Assembly: GCA_019188255.1 (NCBI GenBank)
Contig: JAETXT010000007.1
Coordinates: forward strand, 4,092,001 to 4,156,000
Direction of reading: 5' to 3'
Length of the DNA: 64,000 bases
DNA from: Verticillium longisporum
Taxonomy: Eukaryota; Ascomycota; Sordariomycetes; Glomerellales; Plectosphaerellaceae
Part shown: positions 21,682 to 35,668 of the stretch, piece after piece
Position numbering within the stretch: the first letter of the stretch is position 1
How the letters are laid out: every line of letters begins with the position of its first letter
Program-made: the position numbers and the translations under genes
Notes under the pieces: model-generated
Told to the model about the DNA's origin: nothing
What the model saw: the letters and a program-made list of their open reading frames with translations, nothing else
Databases searched by the model: none

Positions 21682-23627
21682 TCACAAGTGTGAGTGTGAG
21701 TGACAAGGTAGGGGATGGCCACTGGATCCCGTTTCCGTGGAACCGTCGCCTTCAATCGTTTTGCGCCAATGTTCTGGCAGGCAGACGCATACCAACGGGA
21801 ACGCCTTGATCTCGCCGCTGACGGGTGGTGATGTGTCGCGCCCGCGGGCTGATGTGCTGGAAACGCCGCTGTCTCGCTGTGCTTGTCGTCGGGCGTCCCA
21901 CTCGTCGGCGCGCTCGTCCATCATGACACCTGTGGCCCAGCCATCGTCCCAGATGCCCACCACTTTGAGCATGTCACCTCGTTCTAACGAGAACTCGTCA
22001 TTAGCTCGGGGTTGGTAGGCCCACAGCACGGCAACCCTATCGCCTGGGTGAATGTCGTCAGACGAGTAGTAGTCCTTGAAGAATGGCAGTTGCTCGGATT
22101 GCTGACTCGCCATGCCCTGGGGAGAAGACATGCCGCCCGCACTAGTTGGGGATTGCGGGTCTTCGCCTGCCAGGACCGAGCTGCTTGATAAGGAACCGTG
22201 CCTCCTGGTGGGGGGCGGTCGCAGAACACCCATTCCGGTGCGGCCATCGGAGCCCGGACTGCTGCCCAAGTCGGAGGATGAATTGTCGTCTCTACCGCGG
22301 CCTGCCATGTACCCAGCACCGGCACCTGCCGCGGCTGCGAGGCCCGCGTGGCGACCACCGCTCGGCGATGAGTCCGACGTACCCTCGAGAGCCGACATGC
22401 GTGCAATGCGACCACCAGGCAGAACGTCAAACCCAGGAGCAGCAGCGGGCGCGCCCGTCTTCTCTGCCAGAGGACCTTGTCTTGAGGGCGAGGGCTGGTT
22501 GAAGACACTCCCATTATGGCTGTCGTTCATTCTGCGGCGGCGTCGCAGGCAAACAGTGCAGAGGAAAATGAGACCTGCGATGAGGATGAGGCCCACAATA
22601 GAACCAATAACAATTCCAGCAATGGCACCGCCGGAGAGACCCCCGCCGCTTCCGTTGTCATTACCGTCTTCCGATGGTGCCGAAGTTCTGCTGGTGCTGG
22701 GCGTAGGTGAAGAAGTCGGCGGCGGGAACCTCATGGAAGGGACCAAAGAGGGGGGGACAACATCCGCGCAACTGCTGCCGACATCCGAGTTATAACCGCA
22801 AGTATACGTAGAGTTGATGCCACCCGAAGCGCAGTAAGTGAAAAGACCGATAGTAGTGTTGCCGTAACCGCAGTTGTTTGGTCCGATGGGCACGCCCTGC
22901 ACACAATGGGCAGGCGAAAGAGAGCCAGGCGGGATGTAGCAGTTTGTGAAGTCGGCTCGGATCAGGGAGATCAAATCATTGCTTGGGTTGGGGCAGAGGT
23001 TTCGATCAGATGTGATCAGCGCTTCGCTTTGCGCGTAGAACGCCTAGAACTCGTCAGCACAAAGCTTGTGGAACAGAGCCACGGAAATGGGCGCTTACGC
23101 AAGTGTCCGCACACAGTGGCGGCGCATCATCGCCCGCCAAGTTGCAGGCCTGGATGGAGTTTTGCACAATGGCATTGCAGATGACCGAGGTTGTGAAACG
23201 TGGGTACAGCTCATCGGTGTTTCTCAGGTCGATGTTGCCGCATCCAAAATCTTGGGCGAATCTGAGCAGGAGGGTTAGTTATTTTGCTGTGGTTACGCGA
23301 CTTTACTCGTCAGACTTACTTCTGCTGCACATAGGTCGTCCGGATGTAGGATCCCATTTGCTGATCGAAGGTCTCTCGACTGGAAACGAAGGGCAGGAAA
23401 GGGAAGATATCTGCCACAAAGCCAGTCGTCGAGACAGAGGCGGACTGGAATGCCGGGCACATCTTGGAGCCTTGGAGTGAGACACATTGGCCGTTGCCTT
23501 GCGCAGAAACCACGAGGGGGGCGGATAGCAGAGACAGCAGAATTCCGGTGGTCGTCGATTGGAACAGAGTGTCGCGGTTCGAACGCGAGCGTCTCACCGA
23601 CGGAGCGGCTCCTCGAGAAACCGCCAT
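21682..23627 (-). CDS. Single-pass membrane SH3 protein, Fus1-like
   Basis: Predicted plasma-membrane protein with a Cys-rich outer part and an SH3 domain inside, built like yeast Fus1 (cell fusion). Exons on the minus strand: 23627-23320, 23261-23099, 23043-21682; 610 aa, in frame. A hydrophobic signal segment lies near residues 26-42 (GILLSLLSAPLVVSA). The ectodomain (to about 265) has over a dozen Cys (CNAIVQNSIQACN, CGYGNTTIGLFTYC). A Ser/Thr/Pro stalk leads to a strong transmembrane helix near 294-322 (GGAIAGIVIGSIVGLILIAG) and a basic stop RRRRR. The SH3 domain near 500-600 (VLWAYQPRANDEFSLERGDM, GIWDDGWATG) is interrupted by about 40 polar residues before FPLVCVCLPEHW. The Fus1 role is inferred from architecture only. 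Confidence 0.8.
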
Positions 23628-26600
23628 GACGATGCGCGTCTTGGAGAGAGAAGTGTGATTGTTGAATTATAGGAGCTGATGGTCCCTGAAATGTAGAAGG
23701 TGGGCGGTAGGCGTGATAGCTGGTAACCAAGAATTTCTCTGAAGACATAGGTTGGTCAATTTGATCAAGCGAAAAGTAGAGAGCGGGTTCGACATGGAAT
23801 CTGGTCAACTGCCGTCGTTCCAGTCCTGGCGTGCCAGCGACGGCCTCTAGCCAAGAGCCGGCGCGTGGAAGCGTGGCAGCCACGAGTGGCGAGCGGAGGG
23901 GGGGTGGTGGACGGGCAGCGACCATTCAATCTGGCGACACGACTCAAGTGTGGTATGGGAAGGTACGAACCTGGTGTCACAGCAGCAGCAGCACGAGTAT
24001 GATTAAAAGATATCCCGAAAAGGCGACAAAGGCAGTAATAATCCGGAGAAGAAGAGGCGCAGAATAACGGTGGAAAGAACGTCAGGCGACTTCTGGACGT
24101 GATTCGGCTGTTGTGGTTGCCTCTGCCTATTGCAGCGGATCCGATGAGTCGAGGATACTGCCGCAAGTGTGGAGCTGAACGGCTGAGGAGGCGGGCATGC
24201 GCTGTCCACTGTCGGGGCTAGGTCGAGCAGCCGTCGTGGTGTTGAAATGGGGGAGAGGGAAAAAAGAATAGATCGAGACTGAATGCGGGTGTCGCGCAAA
24301 GAATGGCTACAGTAACGAGTGTGTGGTGAGGGTGTACAGAGTACGATTAAGAGGCACAAAGGTGCGGATCTGGTCTAGAAGGAAGGTCGAAGGCAGCGGT
24401 GGCCGGGCGATGGAGAACCCTCCGGTCTGGTCGTCGAGGTTGAGTGAGTCGTGAGGCTGGGAGACGGAAGAGACTCGAGGCTAGCGATGGTGCGGGTATC
24501 GTTCTCTTTGTTTGTCGTTTGGAGAATTGTCGTTAACGGAGAGGGGCAACCGATGAAAGGATATCTCGCTCCCTCCAACCTCTGGCGCGCGGGATACCAC
24601 ACGGTACACTTGACGAGGTCGACGGAAGGAATGCACGTCGACGACCTGACGAGACGAAACAACAAGACGACACAGCGGCAGCGAGAGAGGAGGGAAATGG
24701 GCCGGGTGGGCGAGATCAGAGAGAGAAAGGTACAAGCCAGACAGGAAGGGGTGGAGGAGGTGGTGAACGGACCAACCGAGTACTGGTACCTTAGGTAGGT
24801 ACCAAGGAACCTTAGGCAAGGAAGCCCCGGACCTGATTCAGGTCCAGGAACAAGCGCCAGTCGTGAGGGACAGGGGTCCTGGCCGGGGGTCCTGATTGGA
24901 CAGTGTGAAGGTTCGTCGTCCAGGTGGGGCAGTTGTGTGCAGTGGTCTCGCCCCGACCTCCTCCTTTCAGGGCATGCATCCGTTACAGGATCCCCCGCCG
25001 TCAAATTGACCCCTCTGCGTCTTTACCTTCAATACATGTACACACCGTCCCACCGTCCTGACAAGCACCAGGAACCCTGAATTGAGCCCTCTTGGCCTCC
25101 GAAGGGAAGCAACAGGAGGGGGCAGGAGACGAGGCAAAACGCGATGCGCACACAAAGAGCGGGAGGTTCCAGCCGGCCCGCGACCGCGACGGGGCCATGT
25201 CAGGGCATGCCATGGCCAGACACAGCTTCCTGGTATTCTCGTTGACAGAGCTGTCAATCTACAGGAGGTACCTAGCGAAAGACTGAGTAGGCATGGGAGG
25301 CCGAGCGGTACGAGCGGTCGGTGTTCTTGGACACACAAATGTTGCACATTTGTCAGGTAAATGATGTACTCGACATGAACAACTGGAAGAAGGCAAGCAC
25401 AAAATCGCCAGTCTGCGGGAATATCTTCTCCATTGCAAACGAAACACGCAATCTCATCCCAGGGAAACAAAAAGTTCCTCACTGTCTCCCTTGCCTCACT
25501 GTATCTCAGGTTCAGGTCGCCAACTCGCTGCCAGCGGCAACAATATATGATTCGACGAGCAATACATGCAGGACCGCCCAAGTTCCGCACAATGTACCAT
25601 ACCCAGGTAAGTACTCGTAGCTCTTTGAGGCGCTGGCGAGACGACTCCTGTTTCTATCGGAGTGAGCGTCATTGACGCGGCCTGCTTGTGGTTTGTGCCT
25701 GGCAAGATGGCGGGCCTTGAACAATCTCAGGTGTTCTCCAAGCTCGACATCAGTTCATGGTGCACCACTTGATGAGAGCTACAGTTTGATTCCTTCAGCA
25801 AAGAATTCTTCTTCTGCTTCAACTTCGTTGTCATGATCGCAGGACAGGCCCAGCCCGGCTCCCGGACCTCGTCCGTGCTATCTATAACGGTCGTGATGCA
25901 CAGGGCTGTGCACCCATCGTCCACACGGAAATCTCGTCTGATGTTTGCTTCCACGCTGCCGCCAGGGTCGTTTAGATCCTCAGTGGTATCAGGTTACACC
26001 ATCAGGACATCCTCCATTCCAGCAGGACGTTCGCGGAAAGCTTCAGATGGAGGTACCACAACGATGCCCTCTGCCCTTCCCTCTGGCCTCTTCAACCCCT
26101 CAAGGGGCAGTTGAATCAGCAAATGAGGTCGGCAAGGTCGAGTGATAAACAACAACCTGACAGAGGAGCGTCGACAAGGACCAGGGCCGGGTTCCAGGAT
26201 GATCATACACGGCCACTAACGAAGAGGGACTAGCCTGGAAGAAGAAAACCCCCGGCCAGCCAAGGCCACGTTTAAGATTTGTCTTGGGTTGGCCTGCGGT
26301 TATTGGCTGAAGAGGACTGCCAGACTGGCCGGGGCTTGGGCAGAGCGAAATGACGATGCGTGTACCGTGGTATCGCTCTTCGTCGTGTCGCTGGTTCGCC
26401 GTCAGCCTGTCAGCCGCGAGCGCTGTCGGGTCGAACAGACGATGAGGGCCAATTTCCGCCAAGCCGCCCAACTACCGTCGTGTTTGGTGAAAATGACGCG
26501 CAGTACGTGCGGTTCCTCGCTCCAAGGACGAAAGCCTTCGAGTCCTCGGCTGTTCTGTTTTTCCGAGCACGAATTGCGGCACCTCCTGACCAAGATACCT

Positions 26601-28364
26601 AGTAGTAGTAAGTACATGGTAGGCAAGAAAGTTACTGCGGCATACGGTGATATTGGGTCAACTAAGGGACACAAACATGGACGCTCGGCATTACTTTGCC
26701 CCTGAGTGATGAGCACCATATTCAAGACTCGGCAGTGGCCCCATGTCTCCCATCTCGAACCCTTCCCTCGACTATCTGAGACCTGGGCGACTTGTTCGAC
26801 GCGCCGTTGACGCGCCGTCGACGCTGTCTTGCTTGGCCTGATGCGAACCCCCTTATTTGGGCCTGCGTTGCGAGGCCCTGAGCTGGCACTTCGAAACAGC
26901 GATCGCTGTAGAACTGGACCATAACAGCCAATGCTATCACCGTGATCCCTGAATCACGGCCATGTTCCTCGTTGTGCGATCCGACGGGCAAGACGCAGGG
27001 CATCTTGGAATGCAATACGGGCTTCACACACGAACTTTCCTCAAATCGTTACATCGTGAGGTGGAGAGCCCTACCAACGGCATGACATGTACAAGTATGG
27101 CAGTGTGACGTATATGTCGCCTTCATTCCTGGGAGCGAGCGTCAGAACCACTGGCTTGGGTCGGGTTACCGCATGGCCTGCTGGTGGAGGCCGCAAGGTG
27201 CCATTTGGGCGACTTGACAATCAGGCCCTGCGTTCCCATGCCTTTCAGTCACCCCTCGCGGTCGAGGCTTGGAGGCGGCCTGCGTAGCCTGCCCACTACC
27301 TGGTCGTCTGACTGACCGTCTGCGGTTTGCTGACAAGCGGGAAAGTTGCTTAAAATGCAACATGGTACAAGGAACAGCGCCCAGCAACCCTCACATCAAC
27401 AAGACGGCCACCATTCGCTGCTGTGAATACGTCTTTTGGGGGCTCACAGCTGGTGCATGACAGATGCTGAGTAGGTGGACAACACGTATGCGTCACCAGT
27501 CAATCTCTGGCACCAAGCATTCGAGCCTTCAGGTATCTTCTTATGAACCATGAGCGAGCTGAACTCCACGGCGAGCATCAAGGCCGGCGTTTGGGGAGTT
27601 GGCACGTGGAGCATTATTCAGCCTGCATTCGTCTTCGAGCTCTGGCGCGTAGATCGAAACCGAGTAAAGGCGAGAGCAGCGCTGGGAGGCCGAGCTTGGT
27701 TGCGAGGTTTGGCGTCAGCACGGCCAACCGGCGCTTACGTTGTCCGTGGTCGCGCTGGTTCACAGCAAACAAGGTGCAACCGACGCTGCTGATAACCACC
27801 GACCTCCGACATCACGACCAGTGACCCACCACTTCGTCCAACTTGGGATGAGCCTGGATGCCCGATACACGCGGCGTCCGCTCCTTGAGTGGCTCATTGT
27901 CGCATGCGCTGTGTGGAACAGTGTGGCACGTTCTCGTCATGTCATGGCAAGGCATAGCCAACGGGCCTGGCAAACGCCCTCTGGACTCAACAAATCCCGA
28001 CACCCGGCAAAATGCGGAGGTCAATGAAGGGGTTTCTTGATGAAGAGCTCTTGGTATATAGCCTGTTACCGTCGTCTTCCCATGATGACGAACTTGTCCA
28101 GACATACTGTATATCAGCCACGATCCCAAGCCATTCATCATTATCACGGTTGCAACCTCAATATCACCCACAACCTTTCCGTCTTCAGTGTGTCTTCTAG
28201 AACACTTCTTGCGCAGATCAGGGACGACCCCTTGCCTGCATCCTGTACACACAAAAGGCGCAGCGGGTCGCAGTTCCGATACACCATCACGATATTTGTG
28301 CCGATACTTGCATTCTCTTGGCACCTATCAGCCCTGTACTTATCCATCTTCGGGCTTCGACACC
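23628..28364. other. 4.7 kb gene-free divergent interval
   Basis: Upstream of both the Fus1-like gene and the receptor-like gene. The Fus1-proximal part is pyrimidine-rich on the minus strand, as a long leader might be. A near-palindromic element GGTACCTTAGGTAGGTACC sits at 24785-24803, with a partial copy beside it, and aggtaccta lies near 25264. Open frames up to about 210 codons occur but show no family resemblance, no credible start context and no splice logic. A long non-coding RNA or unusually long leaders could be here; the sequence alone does not show it. Confidence 0.5.
24785..24803. repeat. Near-palindromic GGTACC...GGTACC element
   Basis: The 19-mer begins and ends with GGTACC and contains TTAGGTA. 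It is the fullest copy of a short motif found repeatedly in the intergenic DNA of this window. Function unknown. Confidence 0.7.
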
Positions 28365-29532
28365 ATGTCTGATCAGGTGCGTCTTGACCACAACGCCCAT
28401 GGCGCTGACGCCCGCGACGTCTTAGGTCGTCGTCCCTGGCTTGACTGACATCATCCAGCCTCGCCCTCCATATCTCTCGCCGTTTCCTGTGGCGGGCCTC
28501 ATCCCCAATACATCCACTGATGTGCCCGTCTCCGCCGTCCTCCTCGTCTTATACCTTACCAGCGTACTATCCAACATCCTCATCCTCCGCCAAAATAAGG
28601 GCCGGGGCCGTCCCTTTCCCTTCCAGGTTCTCCTCATCATCTACAGCGTCTTCCGCATCGTGGCTCTCACGCTCCGCATCTCCTACGCTGCCGTGCCGGA
28701 CAACATCAACCTCGCCATCGCCGCCAACATCATCTCCAATGCCGGCGTCATCGTCATCTTTGTCCTCAACCTCCTGGTCTCGCCGCGCCTCATGCGCCGT
28801 TTCTTCGGTGTCCGTGGCGCAACAGGCTGGCGTCGCAAGATTTCCACCATTCCCTTCTTCGCCGCCATCCCCTTCCTCCCCATCATGCTGCTGACGGTCG
28901 TCAACGTCACGATCCTCACCTACTTCACCAACGACCCCAAGGTGCGCCTGGACTGCCTCACCGCCCAAAAGGTCGCCTCGGTGACCTTCGTCGTCATCGC
29001 TTTCCTGCCCGCGCCCTTTGCCGCCACCGTCGCCATCCTGTCATCCCCCATCGAGAAACAGCACCGCCAGCAGCAGGCCGAGAAGGAGGCGACCGGCAGC
29101 TCCGCCGCCCGCCGCAGCTTCGCCTCCCGCGTCATCCACCCCGACGACCGAAGCACCGGCACCGTCCGCGGCTCTGCCCTGCTCATGGCCTTTGGCTCCG
29201 CCGTCCTGACCGTCGGCGCCGCCTACCGCACCACCTCCATCCTCAGCCCCCGCCGCATGCCCGGCGACCCAGCCTGGTACCACGAGCGCCCGGCCTACTA
29301 TTGCTTCAACTACATGCTCGAGCTCGTCGTCGTGGCCGCCTACCTCATCTTCCGCTTCGACCAGCGCTTCCGCGAGATGACGGAGGAGGAACAGGAGGCG
29401 CAGGGCACCCTCGTCGCGCCCAGCTACTCGGACCGGAAAGACAGCGAGGAGGCCGTCGCGTCCAGGGCTGATGGCGAGCAGGGTGGGCCTTTGACGACGG
29501 CTGCTGCTTCGAAAGACGACGAAATTGTCTGA
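28365..29532 (+). CDS. Seven-helix membrane protein, fungal receptor-like
   Basis: Resembles the fungal proteins often labelled family C-like G-protein-coupled receptors; ligand and coupling are unknown. Exons 28365-28376 (MSDQ) and 28426-29532, with a 49-nt intron (gtgcgt...ttag, branch gctgac); 372 aa. About seven hydrophobic spans are visible, for example VSAVLLVLYLTSVLSNILIL, NLAIAANIISNAGVIVIFVL, FAAIPFLPIMLLTVVNVTIL, VTFVVIAFLPAPFAATVAIL and the last, YMLELVVVAAYLIFRF. The tail is acidic (EMTEEEQEAQ). The four-residue first exon depends on the intron call, but the spliced N-terminus MSDQVVVPGLTDII suits the group. Membrane topology is well supported; receptor activity is only inferred. 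Confidence 0.8.
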
Positions 29533-30579
29533 GGAGGAAATGCCGGAAGGATCGTGGCGCGGGAAGGCGTTTGGCTGTTTTGATACCACTCCACACTAGA
29601 CTATATAGAGCTCCAGCGAGCAGGGCTGCCGCGATGGGGTTTTGTTTTGTTCAACACTTACTAATGAATATATCGAAAGGCATCCCTGTGCATAGTTTGC
29701 TATCGCAAGTCGTGAAGAGCAAGTACTCGCAGGTGGTCGACAAAAGAATGGTACACTGAGTGTTGGAACACCCCTGGTTTACCAGTAGATCATCGCCAAC
29801 CCCTACCGTAGGGCCTTTCGATTGGCCGTTTTTTCTGACATGCTTGCTCACGTCAGTAGCAAGAACGCTTACCAGTGCTGATGCAGGCAACCCTCAGCCC
29901 ATCTTCACTTTTCATGCTTCAGAGGCACAGACTGTTGGCGGAGGAAGGATGCCAACCTGCAGACCCTTTACAACTCTGCCCACCTGAGGATTGCAGTGAG
30001 GAGATGGAACTTGTAATCTTTTTCTAACAGACGAGATCGCAAGCGACGATACAGGTTTTGCATTAGTGAAAAGACCGCACCCAACATGAGACTTTCATTA
30101 TTGGAAAGTCAGGCGAATGGTCGGCCATGGTCAGCCAAAAATGTAAGTGGCTGAGAACATCGCAGAGCAGCCAACTCTCATCACATCGATCCGGCGGGAT
30201 ATGTAACATGACTTTTCATTAGGCATCAGCATCTTCACCTGGCGCTGCTTGTCTATGGTCCGTAGAGTATCTAGAAGTGCCGCCAACGATCATTATACGG
30301 GGGGTTGCCCTTGCGGTGAAACATCTACTGGTTTGCGCGTACCCCACGCAGACAACTCGCTAGTTACGCTCCCATCATAGTTGGGACAGCAAATACAAGG
30401 CTCTTTTTGGGTCGATTGGAAACAAGTGCTGGCCCTTGGATTGATCCTATCATACTAGGGTGTCCGCGTACTGGCGCACGTGGCCCAAGGTCCAGCGCGT
30501 CATCATAGCCTGCACCTTTCCGTGGAGAACATGCAGAATGCTCACGAAACGACGGTATTTGGGTATACATGGGATTTGA
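29533..30579. other. Intergenic, convergent 3' ends
   Basis: Between the convergent receptor-like and PP2A genes; over 1 kb, longer than two 3' UTRs need. No coding or RNA signal was recognised. Confidence 0.45.
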
Positions 30580-31907
<1,328 letters not shown>

Positions 31908-32811
31908 GTTTATTGAGGTCAATAGCTCAATAGCTCGAAACGATTTGGGGGAAAGTGCGGTGAGATGGAGCAACCGGGCGTATGCGTGTTCGTAAGCGTG
32001 TTCGTCGTCAAGGACAGGGTCGTGGAGGTCGTCAGCGAAGGAGATGGGAATGTGTTGCTCGGTCAGGGAGCTGATCGCAAGGTCGGAGGGAGAGGGACGG
32101 CTTGGGGAGGTGGTGTGTAGCACTGGGACGGATCAGGGTGTGAAGACGTGGGGCAATAGCCTCGATGAGATGCGCTCGAGATTTCCCCGTTAATGCTTTG
32201 AATTGAAAATGCCGATGTTGCACTGATTGCATGCGCGACCAAGAGCGTCTTCGTCGTTCTCGTCGTAGCCTGGTTGGTTGCGAGGTCGGAATCAGGGTGA
32301 GGTGGTCGATGTTGGGTTGTTGTTGATGGAGGTAATTGGCAGGAGAAAGGATGACGAGACGGTGCGATGCAGTGCGTGTGCAGGTCCCATTTCCATCAAC
32401 CCAGTCTTGCCAGTGTTGCTTGCTTGCTGTGAGAGATGAAGGGATGGGGCCAGGGGCGGTGGGGTTACTGAGGTACCAGCACGTGCACCATAATTCCACC
32501 ACATTGCAAAGTCTCTCATTACCAGCGTAGCTCTGTCCTAGGAGTAAACGCAATTCCCCCCCCAAAACCCCCTGGGTGCCTGCTTTACTTCACCAGGTGG
32601 TAGGTGCATCGGTACGGTACGTCAAGGTCCCTTGGCCAAAGAACAGCGAGCTGCCTCGATTGAGCTCGAGCTTGAACGATTGCCAATAACCCTCCCACGA
32701 CCAAACCTCCGCGAGAACCGACCCCGAGTTGAAGAAGCAGCCCTTACCGACGTCATCCAAGCGTCAACACTGATTCCAGCTTCTCGCGAACATGATCGTG
32801 CCCTCAACACC
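31908..32811. other. Divergent PP2A/CLC promoter region
   Basis: Shared upstream region. It contains a C-run followed by an A-run near 32556-32575 and one aggtacc near 32471. The open frame upstream of the CLC start (from 32632) has no ATG before 32812. Confidence 0.5.
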
Positions 32812-35333
32812 ATGACGTCGCACACCACTTCCTTCACGCAGACCCCAAACCTCAGCAGTCGCCGGCCGTCCATCAGCTCGAGGTTATCGTTCGCGATTTC
32901 CACTGCCGAAGAGGGCGGGGGCACGAGGCGTAGATTGCCGGCACAACAGCAGATTGAAGAAGAGATCGCTGAGATTAAGAGATATGAGGACTTTACAACA
33001 ATAGACTGGGTTCAAGATGCCGCGCGGGAACAAGCGCGCAGGAAGTCCCGGCGCCGTCGCAGGGCTGGCCTTGTCGACAACGGCATGCCCGGATGGAGGT
33101 ATCGCCTGTGGGAGTCCTACGACGCTGCACAAGGCTGGCTTGTTGTCACCCTGATAGGCATAGCCATTGGTCTCAACGCTGCGTTTCTGAACATCATCAC
33201 TGAGTGGCTGTCCGACATAAAGATGGGCTACTGTACGACCGCTTTCTACCTCAACGAGAACTTTTGCTGCTGGGGCGAGGACAATGGCTGCGACGCATGG
33301 CATCGATGGACTGGCTTTGGGCCCGCAAACTACTTCCTCTACATCGTCTTCGCGACGATATTCGCATGCACATCGGCGACCCTTGTCAAGTCGTTCGCCC
33401 CATACGCCGCAGGTTCTGGCATATCCGAAATCAAATGCATTATTGCCGGCTTTGTGATGAAGGGCTTCCTGGGATTCTGGACCCTGGTCATCAAGTCTGT
33501 CTGCTTGCCACTGGCCATCGCATCGGGCCTCTCCGTAGGAAAAGAGGGTCCCAGCGTTCACTACGCCGTCTGCACGGGCAATGTCATTTCGAGATTGTTC
33601 GCAAAGTACCGGAACAACGCCTCGAAGACACGGGAGATTCTGAGTGCCTGCGCCGCGGCTGGCGTTGCTGTCGCCTTCGGAAGTCCCATTGGCGGGGTTT
33701 TGTTCTCCCTTGAAGAGATGTCCAGCTATTTCCCGTTAAAGACCCTTTGGCGAAGCTACTTCTGCGCCCTGGTTGCTGTTGCTGTCCTGGCAGCCATGAA
33801 CCCCTTCCGGACTGGCCAACTGGTCATGTTCCAGGTCAGCTATGACCGCGACTGGCACTTTTTGAAACGTTCTTCTACATCGTCTTGGGTATCTTCGGCG
33901 GCCTCTACGGTGCCTTCGTCATGAAGTGGAACTTGCGGTACCAGGCATTCAGGAAGAAGTATCTGTTCAAGTATCCCGTACTCGAGGCAACTCTCCTCGC
34001 CTTTGCGACGGGCATCATCTGCTACCCCAATGTGTTTTTACGAATTGACATGACAGAGAGCATGGAGATCCTGTTCCTCGAGTGCGAGGGCGGCGAAGAT
34101 TATCACGGCCTTTGTGAAAAGGAAAAGCAATGGTGGAACGTCTTCTCGCTTTCTATAGCGACCGTCCTCAGAATATTCCTGGTCATTATCTCCTATGGCT
34201 GCAAAGTCCCGGCAGGCATATTCGTACCATCCATGGCCATTGGCGCTTCATTTGGGCGGACCGTGGGCATTCTGGTTGAAATGTTGTACCAGGCGAATCC
34301 GCAGAGCGTATTCTTTGCCGCTTGCAAGCCTGACGAGCCTTGCATTACCCCTGGAACCTACGCCTTCCTCGGATCAGCTGCCGCCTTGAGTGGCATCATG
34401 CACATCACGGTCTCTGTGGTCGTCATCATGTTTGAACTCACCGGAGCCCTGACCTATATCCTGCCGACCATGATTGTGGTTGGTGTCACGAAAGCAGTCA
34501 GCGACCTTTTCGGCCACGGCGGAATCGCTAATCGCATGATTTGGTTCAGCGGATTCCCATTTCTCGACAACAAAGAAGAGCACAATTTCGGCGTCCCTGT
34601 ATCTGAGGTTATGGGTGACTCCGTCGTCTTCTTACCCGCCGAGGGCATGGTCATCGAAGAGATTGAACAACTACTGGAAGAACACAAGTATCAAGGATTT
34701 CCCATTGTGGAAGATGCCAGGACCAAGATCTTGGCTGGCTATATCGGTCGTACCGAGTTGCAATATGCTCTCGAACGTATTAGACGAGAGAGGACTATCT
34801 TGCCTCAGACCAAGTGCATATTCATGCAGCCATCATCGCATGGCTCACCGAACCCGAACACGCCCTCTGCATCGGCCAACGCTGACTCGACACCACCCAG
34901 CACCGTCGACTTCAGTCGCTACATTGACAGCACCCCCGTCACTGTCCATCCCCGCCTCCAACTCGAGACGGTGATGGAGTTGTTCCGCAAGATCGGACCC
35001 CGTATCAATCTCATCGAGAACCTTGGCAAACTCGCTGGCCTCGTGACGGCAAGAGACTGTCTCAAGTACAAATTCAAGGTCGAGGCGGGCGAAAATCCCC
35101 GCGTCGATCGTCACCTTGTGGAGGGGCAGGAGAGACTTTGGACCTTTATACGCAGAGCTGCGGGTTGGGTGTCCGGCAAGGTTTCGAGCGCTTCTGGTGG
35201 CAGGATTCGTCTGAGTTCTGTTGATGAGCCACGGAGATTCGGCGGGCCCAGCAGCAATAGGCAGGGCACTCAGATCATGGACGGCGATGAGGACGACATC
35301 CATGATGGGGGCGTGGAGCTTGAGCACCGCTGA
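32812..35333 (+). CDS. CLC-type chloride channel/transporter with CBS domains, one frameshift
   Basis: Membrane chloride channel or Cl-/H+ exchanger, probably of the Gef1 type acting in Golgi, vacuole or endosome. One exon, about 840 aa after repair. The ATG at 32812 starts MTSHTTSFTQTPNLSSRR; IKRYEDFTTIDWVQDAARE is typical for fungal CLCs. Selectivity motifs are GSGISEIK, GKEGPSVHY (gating Glu) and GIFVPSMAIGASFGR; the Glu of FSLEEM may be the proton Glu of exchangers. Two CBS domains follow (VSEVMGDSVVFLPAEGMV and VHPRLQLETVMELFRKIG). At 33859-33863 five T change the frame: the reading frame goes from DWHFLKRSS to a stop soon after 33900, while one more T gives DWHFFETFFYIVLGIFGG and continues to 35333. 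This is probably a sequence error. Confidence 0.93.
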
Positions 35334-35668
35334 TGTGTACGATTTCACGCTTTGAAAGTTATTAGATTTGCTTTCTAGGTACATTGGTTTGGGCGGCGCA
35401 TCGGGATTTGTTCTACTTACGGTACTTTATTCAAAGACATGCGCCAACAGTGGCATTGGTTTGTATTCATCATCAGTGTTCTATCAGTCTTATAATCTTA
35501 ACTGTCAACACACACCCTGCCTTCTTTCTGATTTTGTGTCAAACGTCATCTTGTCTGTTCGGGGGCAACCAGCTTGAGCATGGTCATGATGTAGCGCAAC
35601 CTAGAGCAGGTGTATGGAAACTCCTTCTTCCACATGTGGAAACACCATCAGCAGTCACATGATGTATT
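35334..35668. other. Intergenic, convergent 3' ends
   Basis: 3' UTR space between the CLC and TMEM42-like genes; AT-richer. Nothing else was seen. Confidence 0.5.

Noticed and set aside
23099..23261. Suspected frameshift in exon 2 of the Fus1-like gene
   Set aside because: Recounting the A-run at the DLRNTDEL segment gave three A; exon 2 is 163 nt and stays in phase with both neighbours.
24375..25004. Minus-strand frame of 209 codons
   Set aside because: Low-complexity Ser/Pro/Thr/Leu composition in pyrimidine-rich DNA, no family resemblance, no good start.
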